A DNA stretch of 64,000 bases from Phytohabitans aurantiacus (GTDB lineage: Bacteria > Actinomycetota > Actinomycetes > Mycobacteriales > Micromonosporaceae): assembly GCF_027923225.1 (NCBI RefSeq), contig NZ_BSDI01000038.1, positions 21,539-85,538 on the forward strand. Reading direction: 5' to 3'. Below are positions 33,567-40,720 of this stretch, in pieces. Position numbers and translations under genes: made by a program. The notes under the pieces were generated by a model that was not told where the DNA came from, did no database searches, and saw only the letters and a program-made list of their open reading frames with translations. The stretch's first letter is position 1. Each line of letters opens with the position of its first letter.

Positions 33567-33955
33567 CTCAACTCCGCCACCGCGTCGTCGAGCCGGTGAG
33601 CCACCCGTGCCCAGACGAGCCGCCGCCACGGCGACCCGCGTTCGCCTGCTGCGGCCGCCGCGTACCGCTCGGCCAGCCGGCGGACAAGGGCAGCCACGTC
33701 GCGGCGCAGCGCGGCGCCGTCCGGCGCCGGATCGGGTAGCCCGGCGGCGAGTGCCGCCGGCTCGCCGAGGTCCCGCACGGCCTCGGTAATCGCCACGGTG
33801 TAGAGGTCCCAGTCGCCGCCGCCGGGACCGTCCGGGCGGTGGAGGCCGGCGTGTACGGCCAGCAGCAGCGCCTGCCGCATCGCAGCGCCGTCCGGGTCGC
33901 CGTCCGCGGCCAGCGCGCTGGCCGCATGCGCCAGCAGAATGCGGTACGTCGTCAT
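33563..33955 (-). CDS. Small helical protein upstream of the 513-aa protein
   Basis: The protein has 130 residues, helical and acidic: TTYRILLAHAASALAADGDP, then RRDVAALVRRLAERYAAAAA. No family recognised. ATG 33955 was chosen as the first Met of the helical domain. It is coupled to the downstream gene through an ATGA overlap. Confidence 0.65.
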   Translation of the reverse strand: MTTYRILLAHAASALAADGDPDGAAMRQALLLAVHAGLHRPDGPGGGDWDLYTVAITEAVRDLGEPAALAAGLPDPAPDGAALRRDVAALVRRLAERYAAAAAGERGSPWRRLVWARVAHRLDDAVAELR

Positions 33956-34051
33956 ATCGGACACTGTTTGCGACCTTCCGCATGGTGGGCAACTGGCGTC
34001 AAGGGATCTGTGGATAACGCGCGGCCCGTGCACATGTGGATAACTCCACGG

Positions 34052-35482
34052 CTACCGGGGCGTCCGCACGGTGGTTGGGCGTGCCGAATGACGTCGAGCA
34101 TCGCGGCGCGAGGTTGGCGGACCTATTGGCGGACCGGTTAGCGGTACCTCTGCCTCGGCCGCAAGTGCCGGGCCATCCGGCGCGCCAGCGACCGCGCGCA
34201 GCAGCCGCGCCGCTACCCGGGCGGCGCGGGCCTGGTGCAGTCGTCGCTGCGAATCGCGCAGGTCGGCAAGCGCGTCCGCGAGCAGAGACAGATTGAGGAT
34301 CAGGCGCAGCATCGCGAACAGCGCCTCCCCATCAGCGAGGCGGCCGGCCACGCCGAGCAGTCGAGACATGGCCCGCAACTGCTCGGCACGCGGCGTGCGG
34401 GCCGGCAGCTGGCCATGCGGGAGCCTGGCAGCCCGGTCGAGTGCTTCGGCGGCTTCGTGCAGCGGACCGCGTCTGGTGCCCTCGGCATGCCGTGCAACCA
34501 CTGTCAGGACGTCGGCCGCCGCGTACGCCGCTGCGACAGCACCGCCGGGGGCGTCGCCGGCAGCGTCGCATACGTGCTCGGCAGCCCGGTCGTATAACCC
34601 GGCAGCTGTTCCCGATCGCCTTGGCACGTCCGCGCTGTCGGCCCACCGGCGCAACAGCCGAGGCATGGACAGGTCCGGTGCCAGCCGGCCACCGCCGTAC
34701 CAGATCGGTCTACCGTCAGCGGCCGTATAGTCGGGCAGAGCCACCTTGTATCCGGTAATGACTCCTATGTGGATAGTGCTTTCCCGCGCCTCGACCGTTA
34801 CCCCCGCCTGGCGCAGCAGATCGAAGAACTCCTCCACGGTCGCCGCGGCAGCGGCAGCGAAACGGACCTCGCGGCGAAGCCGGTCCCGGGCCGGTTCGGT
34901 CCGACCGGTGCGCCGCGCCTTGTTCAACTCAGGCGACTTCGGCCGCCGATGCGAGGTCCGGTCGGCCGGACCCACCACGTACAGCCCATATCGTTCCTCC
35001 AGATTGCGGCAGGCAGCCTGGGCCTTCCACCGGTCGTTGCGGGCGTACTCGGTGCGCCGGTCCTGCCGAACCAGGGTGGCGGCGATGTGGATATGGTCCG
35101 GACCGTGCCGAACGGCCACCCACCGCACCGCGCGAGCGTCGCCGTGCTCTGCCAACCCCGCCTGAGCCATCACTTCGGCGGCGATGTGCGCCCACTGCGC
35201 GTCGGACAACCGCCGGTCCTCGGGATGTACGCGCACCGAGCAGTGCCACACCGGCCTACGCGGCGGGTTTCGTCCGTTGTGGACTGGCTGCTCCAGCAGA
35301 TCGACCAAGCGGCGGAAGTCCCGTTTGTCGTCCGGCCCGATCACGGGTTCCAGCCGGTGCAGCGGCCCAGCACCGTCCCACGCGGCGACCAGGTGCGGGT
35401 TGACGTGCTCCTCCCGCTTGCCCGGCCCATACAAGTAGCGCAGCAACCCACCGACCCGCTTCCCGCGGACGATGTTGGGCAT
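34052..35482 (-). CDS. MobP-type relaxase (relaxase/mobilization nuclease)
   Basis: The protein has 476 residues. It starts PNIVRGKRVGGLLRYLYGPG, the conserved N-terminus of actinobacterial relaxases. It has HCSVRVHPEDRRLSDAQW (near 70-90) and the metal-binding HxH pair in RHGPDHIHIAATLV (near 125-138). Relaxases nick oriT and carry the strand to the T4SS. From about residue 270 the protein is Ala-rich and helical. The ATG shares one base with the stop of the accessory gene (TGATG). The last codons contain a 12-base tandem repeat. The classical N-terminal tyrosine is replaced by YLYGPG-type residues, and which Tyr attacks DNA is not certain. Confidence 0.9.
   Translation of the reverse strand: MPNIVRGKRVGGLLRYLYGPGKREEHVNPHLVAAWDGAGPLHRLEPVIGPDDKRDFRRLVDLLEQPVHNGRNPPRRPVWHCSVRVHPEDRRLSDAQWAHIAAEVMAQAGLAEHGDARAVRWVAVRHGPDHIHIAATLVRQDRRTEYARNDRWKAQAACRNLEERYGLYVVGPADRTSHRRPKSPELNKARRTGRTEPARDRLRREVRFAAAAAATVEEFFDLLRQAGVTVEARESTIHIGVITGYKVALPDYTAADGRPIWYGGGRLAPDLSMPRLLRRWADSADVPRRSGTAAGLYDRAAEHVCDAAGDAPGGAVAAAYAAADVLTVVARHAEGTRRGPLHEAAEALDRAARLPHGQLPARTPRAEQLRAMSRLLGVAGRLADGEALFAMLRLILNLSLLADALADLRDSQRRLHQARAARVAARLLRAVAGAPDGPALAAEAEVPLTGPPIGPPTSRRDARRHSARPTTVRTPR
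34112..34148. repeat. Three tandem copies of a GGTTRGCGGACC 12-mer
   Basis: The bases read GGTTGGCGGACC, TATTGGCGGACC, GGTTAGCGGTACC in direct succession. They encode the Gly-Pro-Pro repeats near the relaxase C-terminus. The third copy matches the repeat dispersed between genes elsewhere. Confidence 0.7.
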
Positions 35483-35952
35483 CACGGCAGGCGCCGGTCC
35501 AGCCGCGCGATCACACCGTCGAGGTGTTGCATGCGCCGCTCGCACAGCGCGACGACCCGTTCCAGCCAGTCCGGCGCCTCGCCGGTGGCGTTGAGCGCGG
35601 CCATCGCCTGGTTCAGGTTGGTCCCGATCCGGCCGAGCGCTACCCGGGCGTCGAACAGCTCGACCTGCAAGTCGGAGAACATCTCCCGAGCCTGGTCCAA
35701 CACTGGGGACCGCACCCCCCGGGCGGCACTCAACGCCGCCTCCGCACAAAACCCGGTCGGGGTCACGCCGGCCGCTGTCCCAGCTGCGGCGATGTCCGCG
35801 TACTCCGCGTCGGTGAAGGTGGGAGCGATCCGCCGTTGCCGACCGGGATACAGGTGACGGCGATCCCGACCTCGCCCCACTGGCACGTCGACCTGCCGCG
35901 AGGGTGTTCCATCAGCCGCTGTCGTATCCGCAGTCACGCCGCGAGCGTCCAC
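35482..35952 (-). CDS. MobC-like relaxosome accessory protein
   Basis: The protein has 156 residues. It contains the ribbon-helix-helix/MobC-type segment APTFTDAEYADIAAAGTAAG, then TPTGFCAEAALSAARG and a helical end with RIGTNLNQAMAALNATGEAP, the conserved MobC region (xxGxNLNQxA). Such proteins bind oriT and help the relaxase melt and nick DNA. GTG 35952 was taken as start; the first 30 residues are disordered and a GTG eight codons on is possible. The stop and the relaxase ATG overlap by one base. Confidence 0.85.
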   Translation of the reverse strand: MDARGVTADTTAADGTPSRQVDVPVGRGRDRRHLYPGRQRRIAPTFTDAEYADIAAAGTAAGVTPTGFCAEAALSAARGVRSPVLDQAREMFSDLQVELFDARVALGRIGTNLNQAMAALNATGEAPDWLERVVALCERRMQHLDGVIARLDRRLP

Positions 35953-35954
35953 TC

Positions 35955-36060
35955 AGGACGTTAGCGAAAGTGTTAGCGGGCTGCGGTGATGCCGCTAGAA
36001 ACCTCATGCCGTCTGTCGACCGCGCCCGGTCGACAAAGCATCCTGGCACAGGATGCATAG
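35955..36060. other. Candidate oriT: direct repeats and two perfect hairpins
   Basis: Directly upstream of the MobC-like gene come two copies of GTTAGCG (GACGTTAGCGAAAGTGTTAGCG, at about 35958-35979, here split as GACGTTAGCG and AAAGTGTTAGCG). Then follow GTCGACCG-CGCC-CGGTCGAC (36015-36034) and GCATCCTG-GCA-CAGGATGC (36038-36056), both perfect 8-base stems. Hairpins and repeats beside relaxase genes are the usual form of an origin of transfer. The nick site is not identified. Confidence 0.55.
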
Positions 36061-36228
36061 CTTGCTCCCGCCCCGGGCCATCCGGTTCCCGCGCGACGAA
36101 GGAGCGCGGCAGCTGGCTCGCGAAGATCACCGGCCCATGTGGACGGTGGAGCACGCTGGATGCGAGCGTAGCAACCCGAGACACGAGCCGGTATCACTCA
36201 GAGGAGTGCCGCAGCAGGCCCGCTGCTA

Positions 36229-36510
36229 CTACTGCCGACCGCCGCCGCGTTCGCGATCCCAGCGTGCCAGAACGTACTGCACGTTGCTCTTCCCCCACGG
36301 GCCCTTACCAGTCGGGGTCGGCACCCGCTCCGCCTCCAAAGCGGCTGCTATCTGTGCAAGCGACAGGCCCTGGTCGCGTAGCTCGGCCGCCCGCTGCGCC
36401 GACGCCGGCAGCGGGGCCGGTGGCCGTCCGAGCCGCACGCCGCGCTGGCGAGCGGCGGCCATCCCCTCGGATACCTCCGGGCGGCTCGGTCGATGATCGG
36501 GCGCTGACAC
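36229..36510 (-). CDS. Short resolvase-tail (HTH) protein
   Basis: The protein has 93 residues. It contains AARQRGVRLGRPPAPLPAS, then LRDQGLSLAQIAAALEAERV and a GKSNVQYVLARW end. This is the DNA-binding C-terminal part of serine recombinases (linker plus HTH) without any catalytic domain. Either it is an independent DNA-binding protein, as seen on some elements, or a relic of a recombinase. It is divergent from the 36665 gene. Confidence 0.75.
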   Translation of the reverse strand: MSAPDHRPSRPEVSEGMAAARQRGVRLGRPPAPLPASAQRAAELRDQGLSLAQIAAALEAERVPTPTGKGPWGKSNVQYVLARWDRERGGGRQ

Positions 36511-36664
36511 GTGACAGAGGATACAGAAAAAGGTCCAGAAAAGGGCACGGCAGCCAGCATAGAAAATACCTTTTCCTATACGCTTGAGGTGCAGAGAGCC
36601 CCGGCCAGTGATGGCCCACCGACCGGGTCAGGAGCAACCGACCCTCAAGCGGAAGGCGTCTCCA
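36511..36664. promoter_or_regulatory. AT-richer divergent promoter region
   Basis: Bases 36520-36595 are clearly richer in A/T than the surroundings (ACAGAAAAAGG, GAAAATACCTTTTCCTATAC). They lie between divergent genes for the resolvase-tail protein and the DUF6884/SpdB2 frame, so promoters for both are likely. No element is assigned with certainty. Confidence 0.4.
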
Positions 36665-39600
36665 ATGAACGGGCCTACGACCAACGCCAGCTCGGTTCGC
36701 CCAGACGGCCCCGGACGCATCGCCCCCGGCCAGCGGGTCACCTGCCTGCCCGGATCTCTGCCCGCCCGCGACGGAGGCCGGGGCGGCGGCATCCTCGTCT
36801 CCATCGGGCCCAAAACCTCCATTGTGGACGTGTACGGCGGCCGCAAGCGGCGCATCCCCAACGAGCTGCTTCACCCCGAGGCCGGCCCCTGGATCGCCGC
36901 TGACCGCGACGCTCGCGGACTACGCACCGCCAATGCCTCCGGACGCGGGTGGCTCCCAGGCTGGTCCTGGCTCGGCTGGAGCATCGCCGAGCACCTGGAG
37001 TACCTGTGTGGTGAGCGGCGACTGCCCACCCCGCCGCCAGCACCGCAACGGCTGATCATCGTCGCCTGCGGAGCCCGCAAGACCGCCTGCTTCGAAGCCC
37101 CTGCCGGCCAGATGTACGTCGGCAGCTACCACCGGGCCGCCCGCCGAGCTGCTGAGGCCATCACCACACCCGACACACGGGTGATGATCCTGTCCGCCCG
37201 GTACGGCCTGCTCGACCTGGACGACGTCATCCTGCGCTACGAGGCGCGGCTCGGGCAACGCTTCGCCATCACCGCGCAAGGGCTGCGGGAGCAGGCCGAA
37301 CAGCTCGGGTTGGCCGATACCGCCGAGGTGATCGTGCTCGCCCCGGCGGCCTACGCCGACCTGGCCTCCCACGTCTGGCCACACGCCCAGCGCACGCTCG
37401 CCGGCACCCGCGGCATCGGGGACCAGATGGCCCGACTGAACGCACTGGCCACCGGCCGGACCACCGTCGCCGACCTGGTAGCCGCCGGGTCGACGGCGAA
37501 CCTCGCCACGACCGGGGACCAACACGCGGTGAGCATCCGCGGTGGCCTCGTCCACCTCGCCGACACGCCACACGCCCGGACCGGCACCGCTGCTCCGGTC
37601 TGCCCCGCCAACCAACCCCACCGACGCTGGAAGCTCACCAGCGCTCCAATCACCTGCACCCGCTGCGCCACCATCGTCACCCGCCGCCGCGACCTGGACC
37701 GCTGGTGCGCCCTGGTCAACCGCCACGCACAAGCAGCCAGCACAGGGAGACCGCACCAGGACAGAGCACTCGCGCCAGCGGCGACCGAGCGGCGCCGGGA
37801 CGCCCACACCGGTCCCGAGCCACGCCGACCGGGACGCCAAGGCAGGAGGTGCATCCGTCCCGGTGCTCCACGGCGAACGGGCGGGACGTCCCGCAACAGC
37901 CTCCGGGACGACTGGCGGCACGTCCCGGGCGGTCAGGTTCGGGAAGTCCCACTCATCCCGCCGGGCGATGGCCTGGCGACCCGGCGACCGTCCCGCCGCT
38001 ATCCGCGGCATCCGATCGGACGGCCGCCGCCGCGGCCGCGACCCATCACGCAGGCCCGCCACGCGGTTGCGAACCGGTCACCGGCAGGCGCCGTCCCGCT
38101 CATCCCTACCAGGTCACTGACCTGCGACAACAAGAAGCTCACTAACGGGTCCGCTAACGGTCTGCGGCGAGCATCAGGCTGCACCACCAGGCCATCGCCG
38201 GCCGGCGCCGGGTTAGCGAACCCGTTAGCGCCCATCGCCGGCCCGCACACCCGACACCCGAGCACCATCCGTCCACCCCAGGCGGCCCCGGGCCGGTGTT
38301 GGCGCACCGCCCGGGGCCTTGATCGGACGCAGGAGGTCCGACCCATGACCGACCCTACGACCCACCCGGCAACGGCCGGAACGCCAGAGATGGCAGCGGC
38401 AGCCACGCCGGCCAACGGTGTCGCGGTCGCCGACGTCCGTACCCTGCGCCACGTCACCCGCGCCGAGCAGGAACGGCTCTCGGCCGACGCGGAGGTCGAG
38501 CGTCGCGCCCGAGCCGCTCAGCTCGACCTGGAGCTGCGCGAGCAGCGACGGGCAGCCGCCCGTCGGGAACGCGAAGCCAGCGCGGCCGATAAGCAGGCCC
38601 GCGTCGAGGCACGCCGGGCGCGGCGCGGCGCACGCCGGGCCAGGCTGCGCGCCGCCGCCCCACGATGGGCCGAACGCGCACTGTTCGTACTTCCGATCAT
38701 GTTCCCGATGGCCGTCGCCTGGGTCGGGCAGATCCGCTTCGCGATGACCGTCATGGGCTGGCCACTGCCGGCCGCGATCGTGTTCGCCGCCGGATTCGAG
38801 CTGTCCACCGCGTACGTTGCCCGCCTGGACTGGCTCTCCCGCGCCGCCGGCGACTCCGCCCTGCTGTTCCGCGGCGCTACCTGGGGTTTCGCAGCCGGCG
38901 CTGCCACCATGAACTACTGGCACGCCGCCGACCCCGGTCTCGCCCCCAACGGGGAAGCCGTCTCCTACGGCCTCATGTCGATCACCGGCGTGGTGCTGTG
39001 GGAGCTGCTGTCGACCTACCGGCACCGCACCGCGCTGCGCGCCGAAGGCAAGCTCCCCGCCGCACGGCCTCGGTTCGGCCTGGCCCGCTGGATCTGGTTC
39101 AACAAGCTCACCCGGATCGCGTGGCTGCTGACGCTGCGCGATGGCTACACCGCCACCGACCTCGCCTGGCGCGCCGGGATCGGCGCGGTCGACTTGTACG
39201 GCTCCGCGAAGGACGCTCGCGAGGCTGTACGAGCCGGACGTCCCGTCCCGCGTCCCGAACCACTCGCCGGCGGCGAGCGGGACGCCGGGCAAGGCGGGAA
39301 GAACCGGGAGCTCCAGGCGCAAGCCGAGAATCGGGACAGCGCAGACCGGGACCTGGACCGGGACGATCCCGCGCGGGGAGAACAGCGGGACGGCCCGACC
39401 CGGCACGACCACCGGGACACCTCGCGCGACCAGCAACCCGACCGTACGCTCCGTGCGGGCCACCCAGCGGACCCCGACAGCGGCCAGTCCCCATCGCGGG
39501 CCGATGTTCCGGCCCTTTCCGCCATAGCGCACGAACCATCGGCAGACCCAGCTGGCAACGACGCACCCGATCGAGATGAGGCCGACACGGCGGCGCCCGC

Positions 39601-39898
39601 CGTCAACCCGGATCACAGCGGCGACCAAGTCCCTGCACCGCCGGACCAGGCCGCTGGAAGCGAAACCGACTGGGATGGAAGCAGGGGTGACGAACCGCGC
39701 ACGAGCCCGGATCACGGAGCCCGGCGAGACTCGGGCAAGCGCGCTGTCAGCGCCAAGATGCTCGCCTACGCCCGACAGCGCCTCGCCGAGGGCGCACGCA
39801 TCACCGGCGCAGACCTCGACCGCAAGTTCGGCACCCGTGACTACGGCCGGAAGGTTCTACGCCGCCTGGCGACCGAATCTCGAGCCGCCGAAGCCTAG
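36665..39898 (+). CDS. Continuous frame: DUF6884 domain joined to SpdB2-like protein
   Basis: One 1,077-codon frame has no stop. Residues 1-100 form a small N-terminal part with IVDVYGGRKRRIPNELLHPE. Residues 110-240 match DUF6884 (IIVACGARKTACFEAPAGQM, ILSARYGLLDLDDVILRYEA), a YaaA-related family. A CTRCATIVTRRRDLDRWC zinc-knuckle-like segment follows near 340-357. From about 360 to 560 the translation looks non-coding (Arg/Pro/Thr-rich). It includes two intergenic-type repeats (38.14, 38.21 kb). Residues 561 onward are the SpdB2-like protein, which has its own strong start at 38345. Two separate genes whose first stop has been lost is likelier than a working fusion. Confidence 0.6.
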   Translation: MNGPTTNASSVRPDGPGRIAPGQRVTCLPGSLPARDGGRGGGILVSIGPKTSIVDVYGGRKRRIPNELLHPEAGPWIAADRDARGLRTANASGRGWLPGWSWLGWSIAEHLEYLCGERRLPTPPPAPQRLIIVACGARKTACFEAPAGQMYVGSYHRAARRAAEAITTPDTRVMILSARYGLLDLDDVILRYEARLGQRFAITAQGLREQAEQLGLADTAEVIVLAPAAYADLASHVWPHAQRTLAGTRGIGDQMARLNALATGRTTVADLVAAGSTANLATTGDQHAVSIRGGLVHLADTPHARTGTAAPVCPANQPHRRWKLTSAPITCTRCATIVTRRRDLDRWCALVNRHAQAASTGRPHQDRALAPAATERRRDAHTGPEPRRPGRQGRRCIRPGAPRRTGGTSRNSLRDDWRHVPGGQVREVPLIPPGDGLATRRPSRRYPRHPIGRPPPRPRPITQARHAVANRSPAGAVPLIPTRSLTCDNKKLTNGSANGLRRASGCTTRPSPAGAGLANPLAPIAGPHTRHPSTIRPPQAAPGRCWRTARGLDRTQEVRPMTDPTTHPATAGTPEMAAAATPANGVAVADVRTLRHVTRAEQERLSADAEVERRARAAQLDLELREQRRAAARREREASAADKQARVEARRARRGARRARLRAAAPRWAERALFVLPIMFPMAVAWVGQIRFAMTVMGWPLPAAIVFAAGFELSTAYVARLDWLSRAAGDSALLFRGATWGFAAGAATMNYWHAADPGLAPNGEAVSYGLMSITGVVLWELLSTYRHRTALRAEGKLPAARPRFGLARWIWFNKLTRIAWLLTLRDGYTATDLAWRAGIGAVDLYGSAKDAREAVRAGRPVPRPEPLAGGERDAGQGGKNRELQAQAENRDSADRDLDRDDPARGEQRDGPTRHDHRDTSRDQQPDRTLRAGHPADPDSGQSPSRADVPALSAIAHEPSADPAGNDAPDRDEADTAAPAVNPDHSGDQVPAPPDQAAGSETDWDGSRGDEPRTSPDHGARRDSGKRAVSAKMLAYARQRLAEGARITGADLDRKFGTRDYGRKVLRRLATESRAAEA
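38141..38230. repeat. Two more copies of the GTTAGCG repeat
   Basis: On the minus strand GACCGTTAGCGGACCCGTTA covers about 38142-38161. On the plus strand GGGTTAGCGAACCCGTTAGC covers about 38210-38229. Each is a pair of GTTAGCG-type half-sites in tandem. They precede the SpdB2-like gene by about 115-200 bases, in a tract that otherwise looks non-coding. Confidence 0.6.
38345..39898 (+). CDS. DUF2637/SpdB2-like spread protein (independent start)
   Basis: The start ATG at 38345 follows GGAGG by eight bases (AGGAGGTCCGACCC), which argues for separate translation from the longer frame. The protein has 517 residues: a charged coiled coil (EQERLSADAEVERRARAAQL), four to five transmembrane helices (about 115-220; WAERALFVLPIMFPMAVAWV), and the DUF2637 pattern FELSTAYVARLDWLSR. 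A long acidic disordered tail carries repeated RD dipeptides and ends in a helix-turn-helix-like segment (YARQRLAEGARITGADLDRK). Members of this family are linked to intramycelial plasmid spread in actinomycetes (pock formation). Confidence 0.8.
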   Translation: MTDPTTHPATAGTPEMAAAATPANGVAVADVRTLRHVTRAEQERLSADAEVERRARAAQLDLELREQRRAAARREREASAADKQARVEARRARRGARRARLRAAAPRWAERALFVLPIMFPMAVAWVGQIRFAMTVMGWPLPAAIVFAAGFELSTAYVARLDWLSRAAGDSALLFRGATWGFAAGAATMNYWHAADPGLAPNGEAVSYGLMSITGVVLWELLSTYRHRTALRAEGKLPAARPRFGLARWIWFNKLTRIAWLLTLRDGYTATDLAWRAGIGAVDLYGSAKDAREAVRAGRPVPRPEPLAGGERDAGQGGKNRELQAQAENRDSADRDLDRDDPARGEQRDGPTRHDHRDTSRDQQPDRTLRAGHPADPDSGQSPSRADVPALSAIAHEPSADPAGNDAPDRDEADTAAPAVNPDHSGDQVPAPPDQAAGSETDWDGSRGDEPRTSPDHGARRDSGKRAVSAKMLAYARQRLAEGARITGADLDRKFGTRDYGRKVLRRLATESRAAEA

Positions 39899-40086
39899 CG
39901 AGCGCCGCGACCGATCGCACGTACGAGCGGTGGTCCCCCCGCGAACACGTCAGGCCGGTTAGCGGACCTGTTGCCGTCGCACCCTCCGCCGTTACGGCAA
40001 CGTGTTCGCCAACCTACGGCCGCAACCGTCGGAACCACACAGGACGGTGCCGGCACACAGCCGGCGGCAGCGGAAGGAAGCAGACT
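39899..40086. promoter_or_regulatory. Control region upstream of the excisionase gene
   Basis: No gene is visible. GGTTAGCGGACCTGTTGCCG (39957-39976) is a good copy of the dispersed repeat. GGAAGGAAGC just before 40087 is the ribosome site of the excisionase gene. Confidence 0.45.
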
Positions 40087-40332
40087 ATGACGACCACCGC
40101 GAGAGCCCAAGAGGCCGCGCAGCGAGCCAACACGAAGGTTTGGACCATCGACGCCGTCCGCAACCTCGGCGCCACGACCGACATCGAGACCGCCGGGGCG
40201 ATCCTGGGCATCGGCCGCTCGAAGTCGTACGAGCTTGCCAAGAACGGTGAGTTCCCCGCCCGTGTGCTACGCATCGGCCGGCGCTACCTGGTACCCGTTC
40301 CCTCGATCTTGACCCTGCTCGGCGTCGAGTAG
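40087..40332 (+). CDS. xis: Excisionase-type HTH protein
   Basis: The protein has 81 residues of the HTH_17/MerR-like excisionase type: TDIETAGAILGIGRSKSYEL, then AKNGEFPARVLRIGRRYLVP. These small proteins bind attachment sites and bias tyrosine integrases toward excision. The integrase gene usually lies immediately downstream in actinobacterial elements. Here a terminator hairpin and a lanthipeptide cluster follow instead. Confidence 0.88.
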   Translation: MTTTARAQEAAQRANTKVWTIDAVRNLGATTDIETAGAILGIGRSKSYELAKNGEFPARVLRIGRRYLVPVPSILTLLGVE

Positions 40333-40347
40333 CGCACCTCGCATGGC

Positions 40348-40388
40348 ATGCAGATATGGCGAGTCGCCAAGGGCGACTCGCCCTGCAT
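40348..40388 (+). terminator. Strong hairpin after the excisionase gene
   Basis: GGCGAGTCGCC-AAG-GGCGACTCGCC (40358-40382) is a perfect 11-base stem. An outer ATGCAG/CTGCAT pairing extends it across a four-base bulge. There is no T tract, as is common in actinomycetes. It separates the transfer module from the lanthipeptide operon. Confidence 0.65.
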
Positions 40389-40473
40389 CGAAGCCCTTAC
40401 TCCTGGTCACATAGTCATTACACAATCGACCTACGTCACTTTGGTGACACCCGGCGGGCTGAGGAGCATCTCG
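40389..40473 (+). promoter_or_regulatory. Presumed promoter/operator of the lanthipeptide operon
   Basis: This short A/T-richer stretch follows the terminator and precedes the precursor gene. GTCAC-TTTG-GTGAC (40435-40448) is a perfect 5-base inverted repeat that could be an operator. GAGGAG at about 40461-40466 is the precursor ribosome site. The -10/-35 elements are not assigned. Confidence 0.35.
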
Positions 40474-40656
40474 ATGAGTACCAGCAGCACGGTGGAGTCG
40501 GTGTCGCAGACGGCGGAGAAGCCCACCGACATGGACCCCTTCGATCTCGACATCCGCTTCATCGAGAACGGCGAGGCGGCAGCCACGCTAATCAACCTCA
40601 CGGACAACGGCTGCGGCAGTACGTGCGCGAGCCCTTGCGCCACCAACGTGGGCTGA
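40474..40656 (+). CDS. FxLD-family lanthipeptide precursor
   Basis: The precursor has 60 residues. The leader contains DPFDLDIRFIENGE (21-34), which includes the FxLD motif (Phe23-Asp26) recognised in this class. The C-terminal core is Cys/Thr/Ser-rich: INLTDNGCGSTCASPCATNV. Cys47, Cys51 and Cys55, with Thr/Ser at 43, 49, 50, 53 and 57, can give up to three (methyl)lanthionine rings. Asp44-Asn45-Gly46 is a natural site for the isoaspartyl-type methyltransferase encoded downstream (inference). No double-Gly cleavage site is evident, so the leader boundary is uncertain. Confidence 0.93.
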   Translation: MSTSSTVESVSQTAEKPTDMDPFDLDIRFIENGEAAATLINLTDNGCGSTCASPCATNVG

Positions 40657-40660
40657 CACG

Positions 40661-40696
40661 CCGGCCCGCTCGCCGGAGTTCCTGCGGGCGGGCCGG
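40661..40696 (+). terminator. Attenuating hairpin between precursor and lanB
   Basis: CCGGCCCGC (40661-40669) pairs perfectly with GCGGGCCGG (40688-40696) across an 18-base loop. A stem between a precursor gene and its modifying enzymes typically lets the precursor be made in excess, by partial termination or by protecting the short transcript. Confidence 0.6.
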
Positions 40697-40720
40697 TGCC
40701 AGTGAGGGGGTGAGAGACGC

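Noticed and set aside
32490..33992. N-terminal extensions of the relaxase-side operon genes to upstream start codons
   Set aside because: The extensions read as low-complexity Arg-rich shadow sequence, and ATGA overlaps with upstream genes fix the later starts.
36229..36510. Active serine recombinase
   Set aside because: Only the linker and HTH tail are encoded; the catalytic domain with its Ser is absent.
38225..39715. 496-codon minus-strand frame
   Set aside because: Antisense shadow of the SpdB2-like gene, which has clear transmembrane segments and a ribosome site.
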